Shown here: positions 16,000 through 23,968 of the stretch, piece by piece
How the letters are laid out: every line of letters begins with the position of its first letter
Position numbering within the stretch: position 1 is the stretch's first letter
Origin: Clostridia bacterium
GTDB lineage: Bacteria; Bacillota; Clostridia; Oscillospirales; Acutalibacteraceae
Direction: 5' to 3'
Assembly: GCA_017513195.1 (NCBI GenBank)
Contig: JAFXGM010000031.1
Location: 1-64,000, forward strand
Length of the DNA stretch: 64,000 bases
Made by a program: the position numbers and the translations under genes
Notes under the pieces: generated by a model
What the model saw: only the letters and a program-made list of their open reading frames with translations
Database searches by the model: none
Told to the model about the DNA's origin: nothing

Positions 16000-16851
16000 T
16001 TGAAAATTTCAAACAAAAAGGATCTAAAAAGTGTTCTCGAATCAGAAGGGTTTTCTTTTAAAAAATCCTTGGGACAGAACTTTTTAATAGACGATACCGT
16101 TTGTCCGCGAATGGCGGATGCCGTATCGGGAGAAAATGTGGGTGTATTAGAAATAGGCCCCGGTGCAGGAGTGCTTACGGCACAGCTATCACGCGCTTGT
16201 AAAAAGGTTGTGTCGGTCGAGCTTGATACTCGTCTTAAACCCGTACTCCGGCAAACGCTTGCCGACTGTGGCAACGTAAAAATAATATGGAACGATATTT
16301 TAAAGGTGGATTTGCATACCGTTTTAGCAGAGGAGTTTGCCGACTGCGACACAATTAATATATGCGCAAATTTGCCCTACTATATTACCTCACCCGTTAT
16401 TATGACCTTGCTTGAAAGTCGCTTGCCTATAAATAAAATTGCCGTTATGGTGCAAAAAGAGGCGGCTGATCGCCTTTGTGCCGAGGTGGGCTCACGTGCG
16501 GCGGGCGCCGTTACGGTTGCAGTAAATTATTATGCTACCGCAAAAACGCTTTTTGGTGTGCCAAGAACAAGCTTCCTACCGCCGCCAAACGTTGACTCGG
16601 CGGTTATTGAGCTAACCTTACGCGCTGCGCCGCCTGTTGAGGTAGCAGACGAAAAACTATTTTTTAAAATAGTCAAGGCCTGCTTTGCCCAGCGTAGAAA
16701 AATTTTGCTTAACACAGTTTGCAACACTATGGGTATTAGTAAAGACGATTTTAGAGTGGCACTAAACGAGGCAGGCGTTAGTGAAACAGTGCGCGGTGAA
16801 ACACTTACTATGGAGCAATTAGCCGCTATTTCAGACGCATTGTGTAAGTAA
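16000..16851 (+). CDS. rsmA: 16S rRNA (adenine(1518)-N6/adenine(1519)-N6)-dimethyltransferase
   Basis: RsmA (KsgA) dimethylates two adjacent adenines in the terminal helix of 16S rRNA during small-subunit maturation. Characteristic segments are SLGQNFLID, the SAM motif VLEIGPGAGVLT and the catalytic NLPYYITSPVI. FLPPPNVDSAV and FAQRRKILLN are present in the C-terminal domain. Length is 283, normal for the family. The start is TTG 16000 with AGGTGA at 15990-15995, and no ATG fits. It is the first gene after a promoter at 15873-15901, with a REP-like element in the leader. Lack of this enzyme gives kasugamycin resistance in other bacteria. Confidence 0.96.
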   Translation: MKISNKKDLKSVLESEGFSFKKSLGQNFLIDDTVCPRMADAVSGENVGVLEIGPGAGVLTAQLSRACKKVVSVELDTRLKPVLRQTLADCGNVKIIWNDILKVDLHTVLAEEFADCDTINICANLPYYITSPVIMTLLESRLPINKIAVMVQKEAADRLCAEVGSRAAGAVTVAVNYYATAKTLFGVPRTSFLPPPNVDSAVIELTLRAAPPVEVADEKLFFKIVKACFAQRRKILLNTVCNTMGISKDDFRVALNEAGVSETVRGETLTMEQLAAISDALCK

Positions 16852-16900
16852 TTTGTTTTAAATAAAATTTGTGAACTAAACCACGCAAGGAGGGCTTTTT

Positions 16901-18421
16901 ATGTCATTTAATCCGGATGAAATGTTTGTCTTTCCAATAGACCGCGAACCGTACGCTTTTGAACAATGCTACGTGGATGAAAACGTTTTTTTGACACAAA
17001 ATGCCAAGGCAGGTGTTTTGCCAAAATACGACGATATCAAGGATAAATTACCGAAACCTATATGGGAAGGTCACGATGATACAATAAATTGCTATAATCG
17101 CACGTGGGAAATTGCATTTGGTAATCTGCGCAACGCAAACGAAAAATCACGCTTTGTTTCGGACTATATAGACTGTGCATTTTTCACTTTTTCGTTTATG
17201 TGGGATTCGTCGTTTATAGTAATGTTTGGAAAATACGCAGGGCATATATTCAATTTTCAAAAAACACTTGATAATTTTTACTCTCATCAGCATAAAGACG
17301 GCTATATAGGCCGTCAGTTATTCCAAAAGCATTTTGGTCAGCGATATGCCAAGGATGACCCCGCTTCAACAGGCCCAAATATTTTGCCTTGGGCCGAGTG
17401 GGAATATTATTGCATAACAGGGGACACCAATAGACTGCGTAAGGTTTTTGCACCGCTTATGGCGTATCACAAGTGGTTACAGCTTAACCGCACTTGGCAA
17501 AGCGGCGGTTATTGGACTACAGGGCTTGCCTGCGGTATGGACAATCAACCAAGAGTAGATAAGCAGTATAGTCCGTTACTTTCACACGGATTTATGACAT
17601 GGCTTGACGCCTGCGCACAACAGTATTTAAGCTGCGAAATACTTATAAAAATTGCCGATATTATAGGCCGCAGTGAAGAAGTAAAATGGCTTGAAGAAGA
17701 GCGCGAGCTTCTTGAAAAAATCATAAACAATCAAATGTGGGATGAAAAAACAGCGTTTTATTATGATATGCGACGAGACGGTACTCTTACCGATACTAAA
17801 ACCATTGGCGCGTACTGGACAATGATGGCAGGTCTTGTGTCAGATGACCGCGCAAAACGATTTGTTGCTCATCTTGATAACGAAAACGAGTTTAAACGTC
17901 CTTTCAGAATACCGACGCTGTCGGCCGACCACCCCGAGTATCAAGAAAGAGGGGACTATTGGAGAGGTTCGGTATGGGCGCCCACAAACTATATGGTGCT
18001 TAAAGCGCTTGATAAATACGGTTATAACGATTTAGCCTATGATATCGCTTGTAACTACCTTGAAAACGTTGTAAAGGTGTTTGTAAAAGACGGCACAATT
18101 TACGAAAATTACGCACCCGAGTATATCGAGCGCGGCAGTCATTCACAAGGTGAATTTGTTGGTTGGACGGGTCTTGCGCCTATAAACATAATGTTTGAAT
18201 ATGTTTTTGGCATACGACCCGATGCACAGAACAAAAAAATAGTGTGGTATGTAAACCGACTTGAAAAACACGGTGTTAAAAATTATCCTTTGGGCGATAA
18301 ACTTATTGACATTATTTGTGAAAAGCGCAATTCTGTAGACGAAACACCTGTTGTAACGGTAACAGGTGCCGACGATATTACAATAGAAATTGTGTGGAAT
18401 GGCAAACGTATAACCGTGTAA
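16901..18421 (+). CDS. Trehalase-fold glycosidase (GH37/GH63-like, MGH1-type (alpha/alpha)6)
   Basis: The 506-residue enzyme shows a helical barrel pattern of the trehalase/glucosidase type: WDSSFIVMFGKYAGHI, GPNILPWAEWEYY, YWTTGLACGMDNQPR, IGAYWTMMAGLV, GDYWRGSVWAPTNYMVLKAL and SQGEFVGWTGLAPIN match the order of conserved blocks in GH37/GH63-related proteins. The acid in RGSVWAPT-GEFVGW regions is the usual catalytic neighbourhood. There is no signal peptide, so it acts in the cytoplasm on imported oligosaccharides. The ATG follows a strong AAGGAGGG. It lies 49 bp after rsmA, probably on the same transcript. The substrate (trehalose, mannosyl- or glucosyl-glycan) cannot be set from sequence. 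Confidence 0.82.
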   Translation: MSFNPDEMFVFPIDREPYAFEQCYVDENVFLTQNAKAGVLPKYDDIKDKLPKPIWEGHDDTINCYNRTWEIAFGNLRNANEKSRFVSDYIDCAFFTFSFMWDSSFIVMFGKYAGHIFNFQKTLDNFYSHQHKDGYIGRQLFQKHFGQRYAKDDPASTGPNILPWAEWEYYCITGDTNRLRKVFAPLMAYHKWLQLNRTWQSGGYWTTGLACGMDNQPRVDKQYSPLLSHGFMTWLDACAQQYLSCEILIKIADIIGRSEEVKWLEEERELLEKIINNQMWDEKTAFYYDMRRDGTLTDTKTIGAYWTMMAGLVSDDRAKRFVAHLDNENEFKRPFRIPTLSADHPEYQERGDYWRGSVWAPTNYMVLKALDKYGYNDLAYDIACNYLENVVKVFVKDGTIYENYAPEYIERGSHSQGEFVGWTGLAPINIMFEYVFGIRPDAQNKKIVWYVNRLEKHGVKNYPLGDKLIDIICEKRNSVDETPVVTVTGADDITIEIVWNGKRITV

Positions 18422-18430
18422 AATAAATAC

Positions 18431-18458
18431 TTGCAATTTTTTGAAACTATGATATAAT
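18431..18458 (+). promoter_or_regulatory. Promoter of the pheST operon
   Basis: TTGCAA (18431-18436), a 16-bp spacer and a perfect TATAAT (18453-18458), immediately before the T-box. Confidence 0.8.
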
Positions 18459-18481
18459 ACTAATACTAATTTGAATACAAA

Positions 18482-18736
18482 TGCGATGATAAAGAAAAGT
18501 AGCGTTGATTTGTGATTTTTAAGAGAGGGTGGCCTTAGGCTGTAAGCCGCCTATTTTACCGCAACGTGAAGTTCCCTTTTGAGCAGTGCCGCTGAAAAAT
18601 GCAGTAGGTGGCAACGGGTAATCGGTTCCGTTATAGACCGAAGAGAGTGTTTGCTCTTTGAGCGAAAATGCGGGTGGTACCGCGGAGTGTGTACTTACAG
18701 ACTTCGTCCTGTTTTATGGACGGAGTCTTTTTATTT
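18482..18736 (+). promoter_or_regulatory. T-box riboswitch (phenylalanine) of pheST
   Basis: The leader starts with the AAGAAAAGTAG stem I base and has the distal loop GGCTGTAAGCC. The specifier codon is TTC (18572-18574), in the context GAAGTTCCC..TTGAGC. The T-box consensus TGGTACCGCG is at 18675-18684. A terminator (AGACTTCGTCC at 18699-18709 with GGACGGAGTCT at 18718-18728, then T-run) follows. Uncharged tRNA-Phe would bind the specifier and the T-box bulge and switch the leader to antitermination, raising pheS and pheT expression. Confidence 0.96.
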
Positions 18737-18754
18737 ACATTAAATTTCCTTAAA

Positions 18755-18803
18755 AGCCTCCCTTGCCTAAAGGGAGGTGGCAGTCGCAGACTGACGGAGG
18801 GAT
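18755..18803 (+). repeat. REP-like hairpin element, copy B (between T-box and pheS)
   Basis: CCTCCCTT (18757-18764) pairs with AAGGGAGG (18770-18777). The second hairpin is CAGTC/GACTG (18781-18793), then ACGGAGGGAT. It lies after the T-box terminator and before the real pheS ribosome-binding site. Confidence 0.82.
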
Positions 18804-18826
18804 ATTCATTTTAAAGGAGACAGATT

Positions 18827-19846
18827 ATGAAACAACAGCTTGAACAAATCAAGACTGCGGCGCTCGAAGCCATTGCGGCTGCCGAAAACAGCGCCGACTG
18901 CGAAAACATCAGGGTAAAATACCTTGGCAAAAAAGGTGAGCTTACCGCCATTTTAAAGATGATGGGTGGCCTCTCACCCGAGGAGCGCCCAATTATGGGT
19001 CAGCTTGTAAACACAGCAAAAGCAGAGGTTGAAGCAGCACTTGGTGTAAAGGTAACCGAGATGCAGGCCGCCGCAGAAGAACTTAAGCTTAAAGAGGAAA
19101 CAATCGACATTACAATGCCGGCAAAAGCTGATAAGACAGGTAAATTGCATCCTCTTAATACAGTGCTTAACGATATGATTGATATTTTTCAGTCTATGGG
19201 CTTCGACGTGGTTGATGGCCCGGAGGTTGAGACCGACCACTACAATTTTGAGTGTCTTAACGTTCCTGCCGATCACCCTGCGCGCGATATGCAAGATACA
19301 TTCTATTTGGCAGAAAACATTTTGCTTCGCACACAGACTTCAGCCGCTCAGATTCGTACTATGGAAACACGCAAGCCGCCAATTCGTGTAATTTGCCCGG
19401 GCCGTGTGTTCCGTGCTGACGAGGTAGACGCAACACATTCACCCGTGTTCCACCAAATAGAAGGTCTTGTTGTTGATAAGGGTGTTACAATGTGCGACCT
19501 AAAAGGCGTGCTCGAGCAGTTTGCCCACGAAATTTACGGACCTGACACCAAGGTTAAGTTCCGTCCATCTTTCTTCCCGTTTACAGAGCCGTCAGTAGAG
19601 GTTGACGTTTCCTGCTCAGAGTGTGGCGGTAAAGGTTGCCGCGTATGTAAGGGTGCAGGTTGGATAGAAATTTTGGGCGCAGGTATGGTGCATCCAAACG
19701 TGCTGAGCTCTTGCGGCATTGACCCCGAAGAATACAGCGGCTTTGCATTTGGTATAGGTCTTGACCGACTAACAACCACACGTTATAAGATAAGTGACAT
19801 ACGTTTGTTGTTTGAAAACGACAAGCGATTCCTTGACCAGTTTTAA
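18827..19846 (+). CDS. pheS: Phenylalanine-tRNA ligase alpha subunit
   Basis: PheS is the catalytic subunit of the alpha2-beta2 enzyme that charges tRNA-Phe. The N-terminal coiled coil (about 1-85) binds tRNA. Class II motifs are visible: HPARDMQDTFYL, GRVFRADEVDATHSPVFHQIEGL (motif 2) and GFAFGIGLDRLTTTRYKI (motif 3). A Cys-rich loop (CSECGGKGCRVCKGAGW) is common in Bacillota enzymes. Length is 339. The ATG follows AAAGGAGACA. Expression is controlled by the T-box upstream, and pheT follows 18 bp later. Confidence 0.97.
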   Translation: MKQQLEQIKTAALEAIAAAENSADCENIRVKYLGKKGELTAILKMMGGLSPEERPIMGQLVNTAKAEVEAALGVKVTEMQAAAEELKLKEETIDITMPAKADKTGKLHPLNTVLNDMIDIFQSMGFDVVDGPEVETDHYNFECLNVPADHPARDMQDTFYLAENILLRTQTSAAQIRTMETRKPPIRVICPGRVFRADEVDATHSPVFHQIEGLVVDKGVTMCDLKGVLEQFAHEIYGPDTKVKFRPSFFPFTEPSVEVDVSCSECGGKGCRVCKGAGWIEILGAGMVHPNVLSSCGIDPEEYSGFAFGIGLDRLTTTRYKISDIRLLFENDKRFLDQF

Positions 19847-19864
19847 GAAAGGGGACGTTAGGTT

Positions 19865-22255
19865 ATGAAAATTTCACTAAAAGCATTAAAATATTACGTA
19901 GATATAAACGTTCCCGTACAGGAACTTTGCGACCGTATGGTTATGGCAGGTTTTGAGGTTGAAAGCATCGAGTGTGAGGGCGAAAACATTAAAAACGTTG
20001 TTGCCGCTCGCATTGTAAAGCTTGAACCCCACACAGACAGCGACCACCTACAAATTTGCCAGATGGATATAGGTGCCGAAAACCTCGTACAAATTGTTAC
20101 AGGCGCACAAAACATAAAAGAGGGCGACCTCGTTCCCGCTGCGCTTGACAACAGCGATTTGCCAAACGGTATGCACATTAAAGCCGGCAAGCTTCGCGGC
20201 GTAGAGTCAAACGGTATGCTCTGTTCGGGCGAAGAGCTTTGCCTTACCGAAGAGGACTACGAGGATGCAAGCGTTCACGGTATTCTTATTCTTAAAGGTG
20301 ACTGGAAGCCGGGTACCGATATGCGTAAGGTTCTAGGTCTTGACGATTATATTATCGACTTTAAAATCACCGCTAACCGCCCTGACTGTAACTGCTTTAT
20401 GGGCGTTGCAAAAGAGGCTTCGGTAGTTTTGGGCAGTGCTTATCATCCGCCCGTACCAAGCTATAAAACAGTTGGCGAAAACATAACCGATTATGTTGAC
20501 GTAGAGGTTAAAAACTACGACCTTTGCCCACGTTACGTAGGTAGAGTGGTTAAAAATCTTCGCATCAAGCCATCTCCTGCTTGGATGCAAAAGGCGCTTA
20601 CCGCATCGGGTATGAGACCGATAAACAACATAGTTGACATCACCAACTTCGTTATGCTAGAAACCGGTCAGCCAATGCATGCGTTTAACTATAACGACCT
20701 TGCTGACAAAAAGATTATTGTTCGTAATGCTGCAGAGGGCGAAAAGATTACCACACTTGACGGTAAAGACTACAATCTTACTACCGATATGCTTGTAATT
20801 GCCGACGGCGAAAAGCCATCCTGCCTTGCGGGTATCATGGGCGGCAAAGAGAGTGAAATTGAGGACGACACCACGGATTTATTCCTTGAATGTGCTAAAT
20901 TCCGCCGTGACAGCGTTAGAAAAACCGGTCGTGCACTCGGTATTCGTACCGAATCAAGCGGTCGCTTTGAAAAGGGCGTTGACATTGTAAACGTAGGCTT
21001 TGCAATGGATCGTGCGTTGCAGCTTATTTGTGACCTTGATGCAGGCGATATTATAGACGGTGTAATCGATAGAAACGAGGGCCTCCCCGAAGATAAGATT
21101 TTAAACGTTACATCAAAAAGTATTGTTGAGCTTTTGGGTGTAGATATTCCCGAAAGCAAAATGGTTGAGATTTTAAATAGCCTTTGCTTACCAACCACCG
21201 CAAAAGACGGCGTTCTTACCGTTCGTGTACCGTCAATTCGTGATGACATAGAGGGTAGAGCAGACCTTGCAGAAGAGGTTATGCGTATATACGGCTATGA
21301 CCACATTGTTGGAACACCAATGCGTGGCGACGTAATGCGTGGCAAAAAATTACCAAACCGCGTAAAGAGTGATAAAATGAAATCACTTCTTTGTGGTATG
21401 GGTTGTTATGAAATTGCAACCTATTCATTTATAGCATCGGGTGCGCTTGATACACTAAATCTTCCTGAAGATGATGCTCGCCGTAACGCAATAAAGCTTA
21501 TTAACCCACTTGGCGACGAATATTCTACCATGCGTACACAGCTTGTTACCAGTATGCTTACGGTTATGGCAACAAACATTAACCGCAAGATAGAATCGGG
21601 CAGATTCTTTGAAGAGAGCAAACGCTTTATTCCAAAAGCTTTGCCTGTAACAGAACAACCCGACGAGCTACCGACACTTTGTATCGGTCTTTACGGTAAA
21701 GATGAAGATTTCTTCACCCTTAAGGGTATTGTAGAAGAACTTATGACGCTCTTTGGTGCGCATACACAGTATAAGCGTTCAAACGAAAGCTATTTGCACC
21801 CGGGTCGTCAAGCTGAAGTGCTTGCAAATAATGTTTCGTGTGCAGTACTTGGTGAGGTTCATCCTGCGGTTGCTAAGAGCTATGATATAGACACCCGCGT
21901 TTATGTTGCCGAAATAAAGCTCGATGTACTCTACGGCATAAATAAGCGTAAGGTTACCTACAAGCCGCTTCCAAAATTCCCTGCAGTTGAGCGTGATTTT
22001 GCAATGCTTTGTGATAAGGATATCCCTGTTGGCGATTTGGAAAAAGCTATTGTTAGCGGTGGCGGTAGATTGCTCGAAAAGGTAGAGCTTTTTGACGTTT
22101 ATCAGGGCTCACAAATACCGGAAGGTAAAAAGAGCGTTGCATATAGCGTATGGCTCCGCTCTGCCGAGGGTACTCTTACCGATGCGCAAATAGAGGATGC
22201 AAGTACAAAAATTATTGCTAAACTCGAAAAATTGGGCGCAGAACTCAGAAAATAG
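19865..22255 (+). CDS. pheT: Phenylalanine-tRNA ligase beta subunit
   Basis: The 796-residue beta subunit contains the N-terminal tRNA-binding OB fold (about 40-150: VVAARIVKLEPHTDSDHLQICQMDIG), the B3/B4 editing domain (about 210-370), B5, a catalytic-like domain and the C-terminal anticodon-binding FDX domain (KPLPKFPAVERDFAMLCD). It removes Tyr mischarged on tRNA-Phe. It starts at ATG 19865, 18 bp after pheS. An AU-rich inverted repeat (22265-22299) follows and may end the operon, though it lacks the GC-rich stem of a standard terminator. Confidence 0.97.
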   Translation: MKISLKALKYYVDINVPVQELCDRMVMAGFEVESIECEGENIKNVVAARIVKLEPHTDSDHLQICQMDIGAENLVQIVTGAQNIKEGDLVPAALDNSDLPNGMHIKAGKLRGVESNGMLCSGEELCLTEEDYEDASVHGILILKGDWKPGTDMRKVLGLDDYIIDFKITANRPDCNCFMGVAKEASVVLGSAYHPPVPSYKTVGENITDYVDVEVKNYDLCPRYVGRVVKNLRIKPSPAWMQKALTASGMRPINNIVDITNFVMLETGQPMHAFNYNDLADKKIIVRNAAEGEKITTLDGKDYNLTTDMLVIADGEKPSCLAGIMGGKESEIEDDTTDLFLECAKFRRDSVRKTGRALGIRTESSGRFEKGVDIVNVGFAMDRALQLICDLDAGDIIDGVIDRNEGLPEDKILNVTSKSIVELLGVDIPESKMVEILNSLCLPTTAKDGVLTVRVPSIRDDIEGRADLAEEVMRIYGYDHIVGTPMRGDVMRGKKLPNRVKSDKMKSLLCGMGCYEIATYSFIASGALDTLNLPEDDARRNAIKLINPLGDEYSTMRTQLVTSMLTVMATNINRKIESGRFFEESKRFIPKALPVTEQPDELPTLCIGLYGKDEDFFTLKGIVEELMTLFGAHTQYKRSNESYLHPGRQAEVLANNVSCAVLGEVHPAVAKSYDIDTRVYVAEIKLDVLYGINKRKVTYKPLPKFPAVERDFAMLCDKDIPVGDLEKAIVSGGGRLLEKVELFDVYQGSQIPEGKKSVAYSVWLRSAEGTLTDAQIEDASTKIIAKLEKLGAELRK

Positions 22256-22297
22256 TGTAAATTAAAGAAAAATTAATATGTTCTTATTAAATTTTTC

Positions 22298-22326
22298 TTG
22301 AAATTTTGCATAATGCAGTATAGAAT
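22298..22326 (+). promoter_or_regulatory. Promoter of ireB
   Basis: TTGAAA (22298-22303), a 17-bp spacer and TAGAAT (22321-22326). Confidence 0.72.
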
Positions 22327-22362
22327 AAAGATAATAACAAATTAGAGCGAGGTGCGTTACAA

Positions 22363-22608
22363 ATGAATGATAGAACCATGACCTTTTCTATAGGTGATCA
22401 GACCGAACAGGAGATACGTAATACCTTAACGATTGTTTACGATTCCCTGAAAGAAAAGGGTTATAACCCAATCAATCAGATAGTTGGTTATATTTTGTCG
22501 GAGGACCCTACTTATATCACCACCCATAATAACGCCCGCAACCTTATTCGTCGCATTGACCGTGATACATTGTTGCAGTCACTTGTGCGTTATTATCTTA
22601 CCGCGTAA
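22363..22608 (+). CDS. ireB: IreB-family regulatory phosphoprotein (UPF0297)
   Basis: The 81-residue protein matches the IreB/YrzL family along its whole length: [67 protein letters not shown] is close to the consensus. In Enterococcus faecalis IreB is phosphorylated by the Ser/Thr kinase IreK and affects cephalosporin resistance; threonines near the N-terminus (here Thr5 and Thr7) are the likely sites. It usually precedes ruvX (yrrK), which is not here; instead a terminator follows, making it monocistronic. It has a clear promoter and a GCGAGGTG ribosome-binding site. Confidence 0.95.
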   Translation: MNDRTMTFSIGDQTEQEIRNTLTIVYDSLKEKGYNPINQIVGYILSEDPTYITTHNNARNLIRRIDRDTLLQSLVRYYLTA

Positions 22609-22623
22609 AATTAAAGTTTGCTT

Positions 22624-22654
22624 GAGCGAGGACTTTATTCCTCGCTCTTTTTTT
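22624..22654 (+). terminator. Terminator of ireB
   Basis: GAGCGAGGA (22624-22632) pairs with TCCTCGCTC (22639-22647), followed by TTTTTTT. Confidence 0.95.
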
Positions 22655-22733
22655 GTCTTAACCTCTTGATAAAAAGCATATTATATGGTAATATAATATG
22701 AATACATATCGTTTGTAGAAAGGGGTCGGGTTT

Positions 22734-23552
22734 ATGGCAGATAACCGCGCGATAGGCGTTTTTGATTCGGGGCTTGGCGGACTTACCGTTGCTCGTGAAA
22801 TTATGAAGCTGTTACCAAATGAAAACATAGTTTATTTTGGTGATACGGGCCGTGTGCCTTACGGCACAAAGGGGCGCGATACCATTCGCAAATATGCGCT
22901 CCAAGACGAACGCTTTTTGCTAAGCCACGACGTTAAAATGATAGTTGCCGCTTGCGGTACGGTGTCTTCTGTTGCGGCTGATACCGCCGAAAGCTTACCC
23001 GTTCCTTTCGTAGAGGTCGTGTCTCACTCGGTACGCGTGGCGGTACGTGCTACAAAAAACGGCAAAATCGGCATTTTGGCGACCAGCGCTACCATAAACA
23101 GCGGCGCACATAAAAAGCAAATACTAGAATCTTTGCCAAGTGCACAGGTTATTGAGTCTGCAGGCACCTTGCTTGTGCCTATAGTAGAAGAGGGTTGGAC
23201 CACGCTCGACGATACGGTTGCAATAGAAACCCTTAGGCGATATTTAAAACCGATGATTGACGCAGGTGTTGACACGCTTATTTTGGGTTGTACACATTTT
23301 CCAGTGCTTTCAAGCATTATACGAAACATCTTAGGCGGCTCGGTTACGCTTATAAATATGGGCGAGGCCACCGCAAAAGCGATAGAAAAACTGCTTGAAA
23401 ACAGTAACAGTCTAAACGACGGCACACTAGCTCCCAAGTATGATTTTTACGCAAGCGACAAGACAAAGTCTTTTGAAAAGACAGTAAAGGTATTGCTTGG
23501 TGACTATAACAAGGATTTTGAAATAGAACAGGTAGATATTGAGAAAGTATGA
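22734..23552 (+). CDS. murI: Glutamate racemase
   Basis: MurI makes D-glutamate for the peptidoglycan stem peptide. The two catalytic cysteines are in VAACGTVSS (near residue 75) and LILGCTHFPVL (near 188). GVFDSGLGGLTV at the N-terminus and YFGDTGRVPYG are conserved. Length is 272. The ATG follows GAAAGGGG. A TTGATA/TATAAT pair upstream (22666-22697) has a 20-bp spacer, so its promoter is uncertain. The stop overlaps the next start (ATGA), and the following genes (DUF1934 and argS) are tightly packed, so one transcript is likely. Confidence 0.96.
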   Translation: MADNRAIGVFDSGLGGLTVAREIMKLLPNENIVYFGDTGRVPYGTKGRDTIRKYALQDERFLLSHDVKMIVAACGTVSSVAADTAESLPVPFVEVVSHSVRVAVRATKNGKIGILATSATINSGAHKKQILESLPSAQVIESAGTLLVPIVEEGWTTLDDTVAIETLRRYLKPMIDAGVDTLILGCTHFPVLSSIIRNILGGSVTLINMGEATAKAIEKLLENSNSLNDGTLAPKYDFYASDKTKSFEKTVKVLLGDYNKDFEIEQVDIEKV

Positions 23553-23968
23553 AAAAGGTTTTAGTAAAGGTAAAGGGTACGCAGGGTGTTGACGGCGAAA
23601 ATGCCGTTATTGAGCTTTCTACCGAGGGTACACTTCGTGAATTTGAGGGTGATTACATCATCACCTATTCAGACGACCCTACCGAATCGGGCACTCAAAC
23701 AAAGACACAGCTTACAATACAAAAAAGCGGTACGGTTATTTTAGACCGACGAGGCGATTTAAACTCGCGTCTGGTTATTACCGAGGGCGAGCGAAATAAT
23801 TGTCTTTATGCTATACCGCAGGGTAGTATGACGCTTGGCATTTACAGCAAGCAGGTAAAAAGCAACATGACCGCAAGTGGCGGTACGGTAAAAATGGTTT
23901 ATTCTATAGATATGAATCTACAGCCTTTAAGTGACAATGAGGTTGAGATCTTTGTGGAGGAAAGATAA
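23549..23968 (+). CDS. DUF1934 family beta-barrel protein (YwiB-like)
   Basis: The 139-residue protein matches DUF1934: a VKVKGTQ start, alternating beta strands (YIITYSDDPTESGTQTKTQLTIQKSGTVILDRRGD) and LxIPxGxxTLGIYSKQV in the second half. It has the look of a lipocalin-type barrel. Function is unknown. In Bacillus subtilis ywiB also precedes argS, so the pairing is conserved. It overlaps murI by 4 bases, and argS starts immediately after its stop codon. The link with ArgS suggests a translation-related role, which is inference. Confidence 0.87.
   Translation: MKKVLVKVKGTQGVDGENAVIELSTEGTLREFEGDYIITYSDDPTESGTQTKTQLTIQKSGTVILDRRGDLNSRLVITEGERNNCLYAIPQGSMTLGIYSKQVKSNMTASGGTVKMVYSIDMNLQPLSDNEVEIFVEER

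Noticed and set aside
22265-22299. Terminator after pheT
   Set aside because: The inverted repeat is entirely A/T with a bulge; a stable terminator stem is doubtful.
22666-22697. Sigma-A promoter of murI
   Set aside because: TTGATA and TATAAT are present but with a 20-bp spacer, so it was not listed as a feature.
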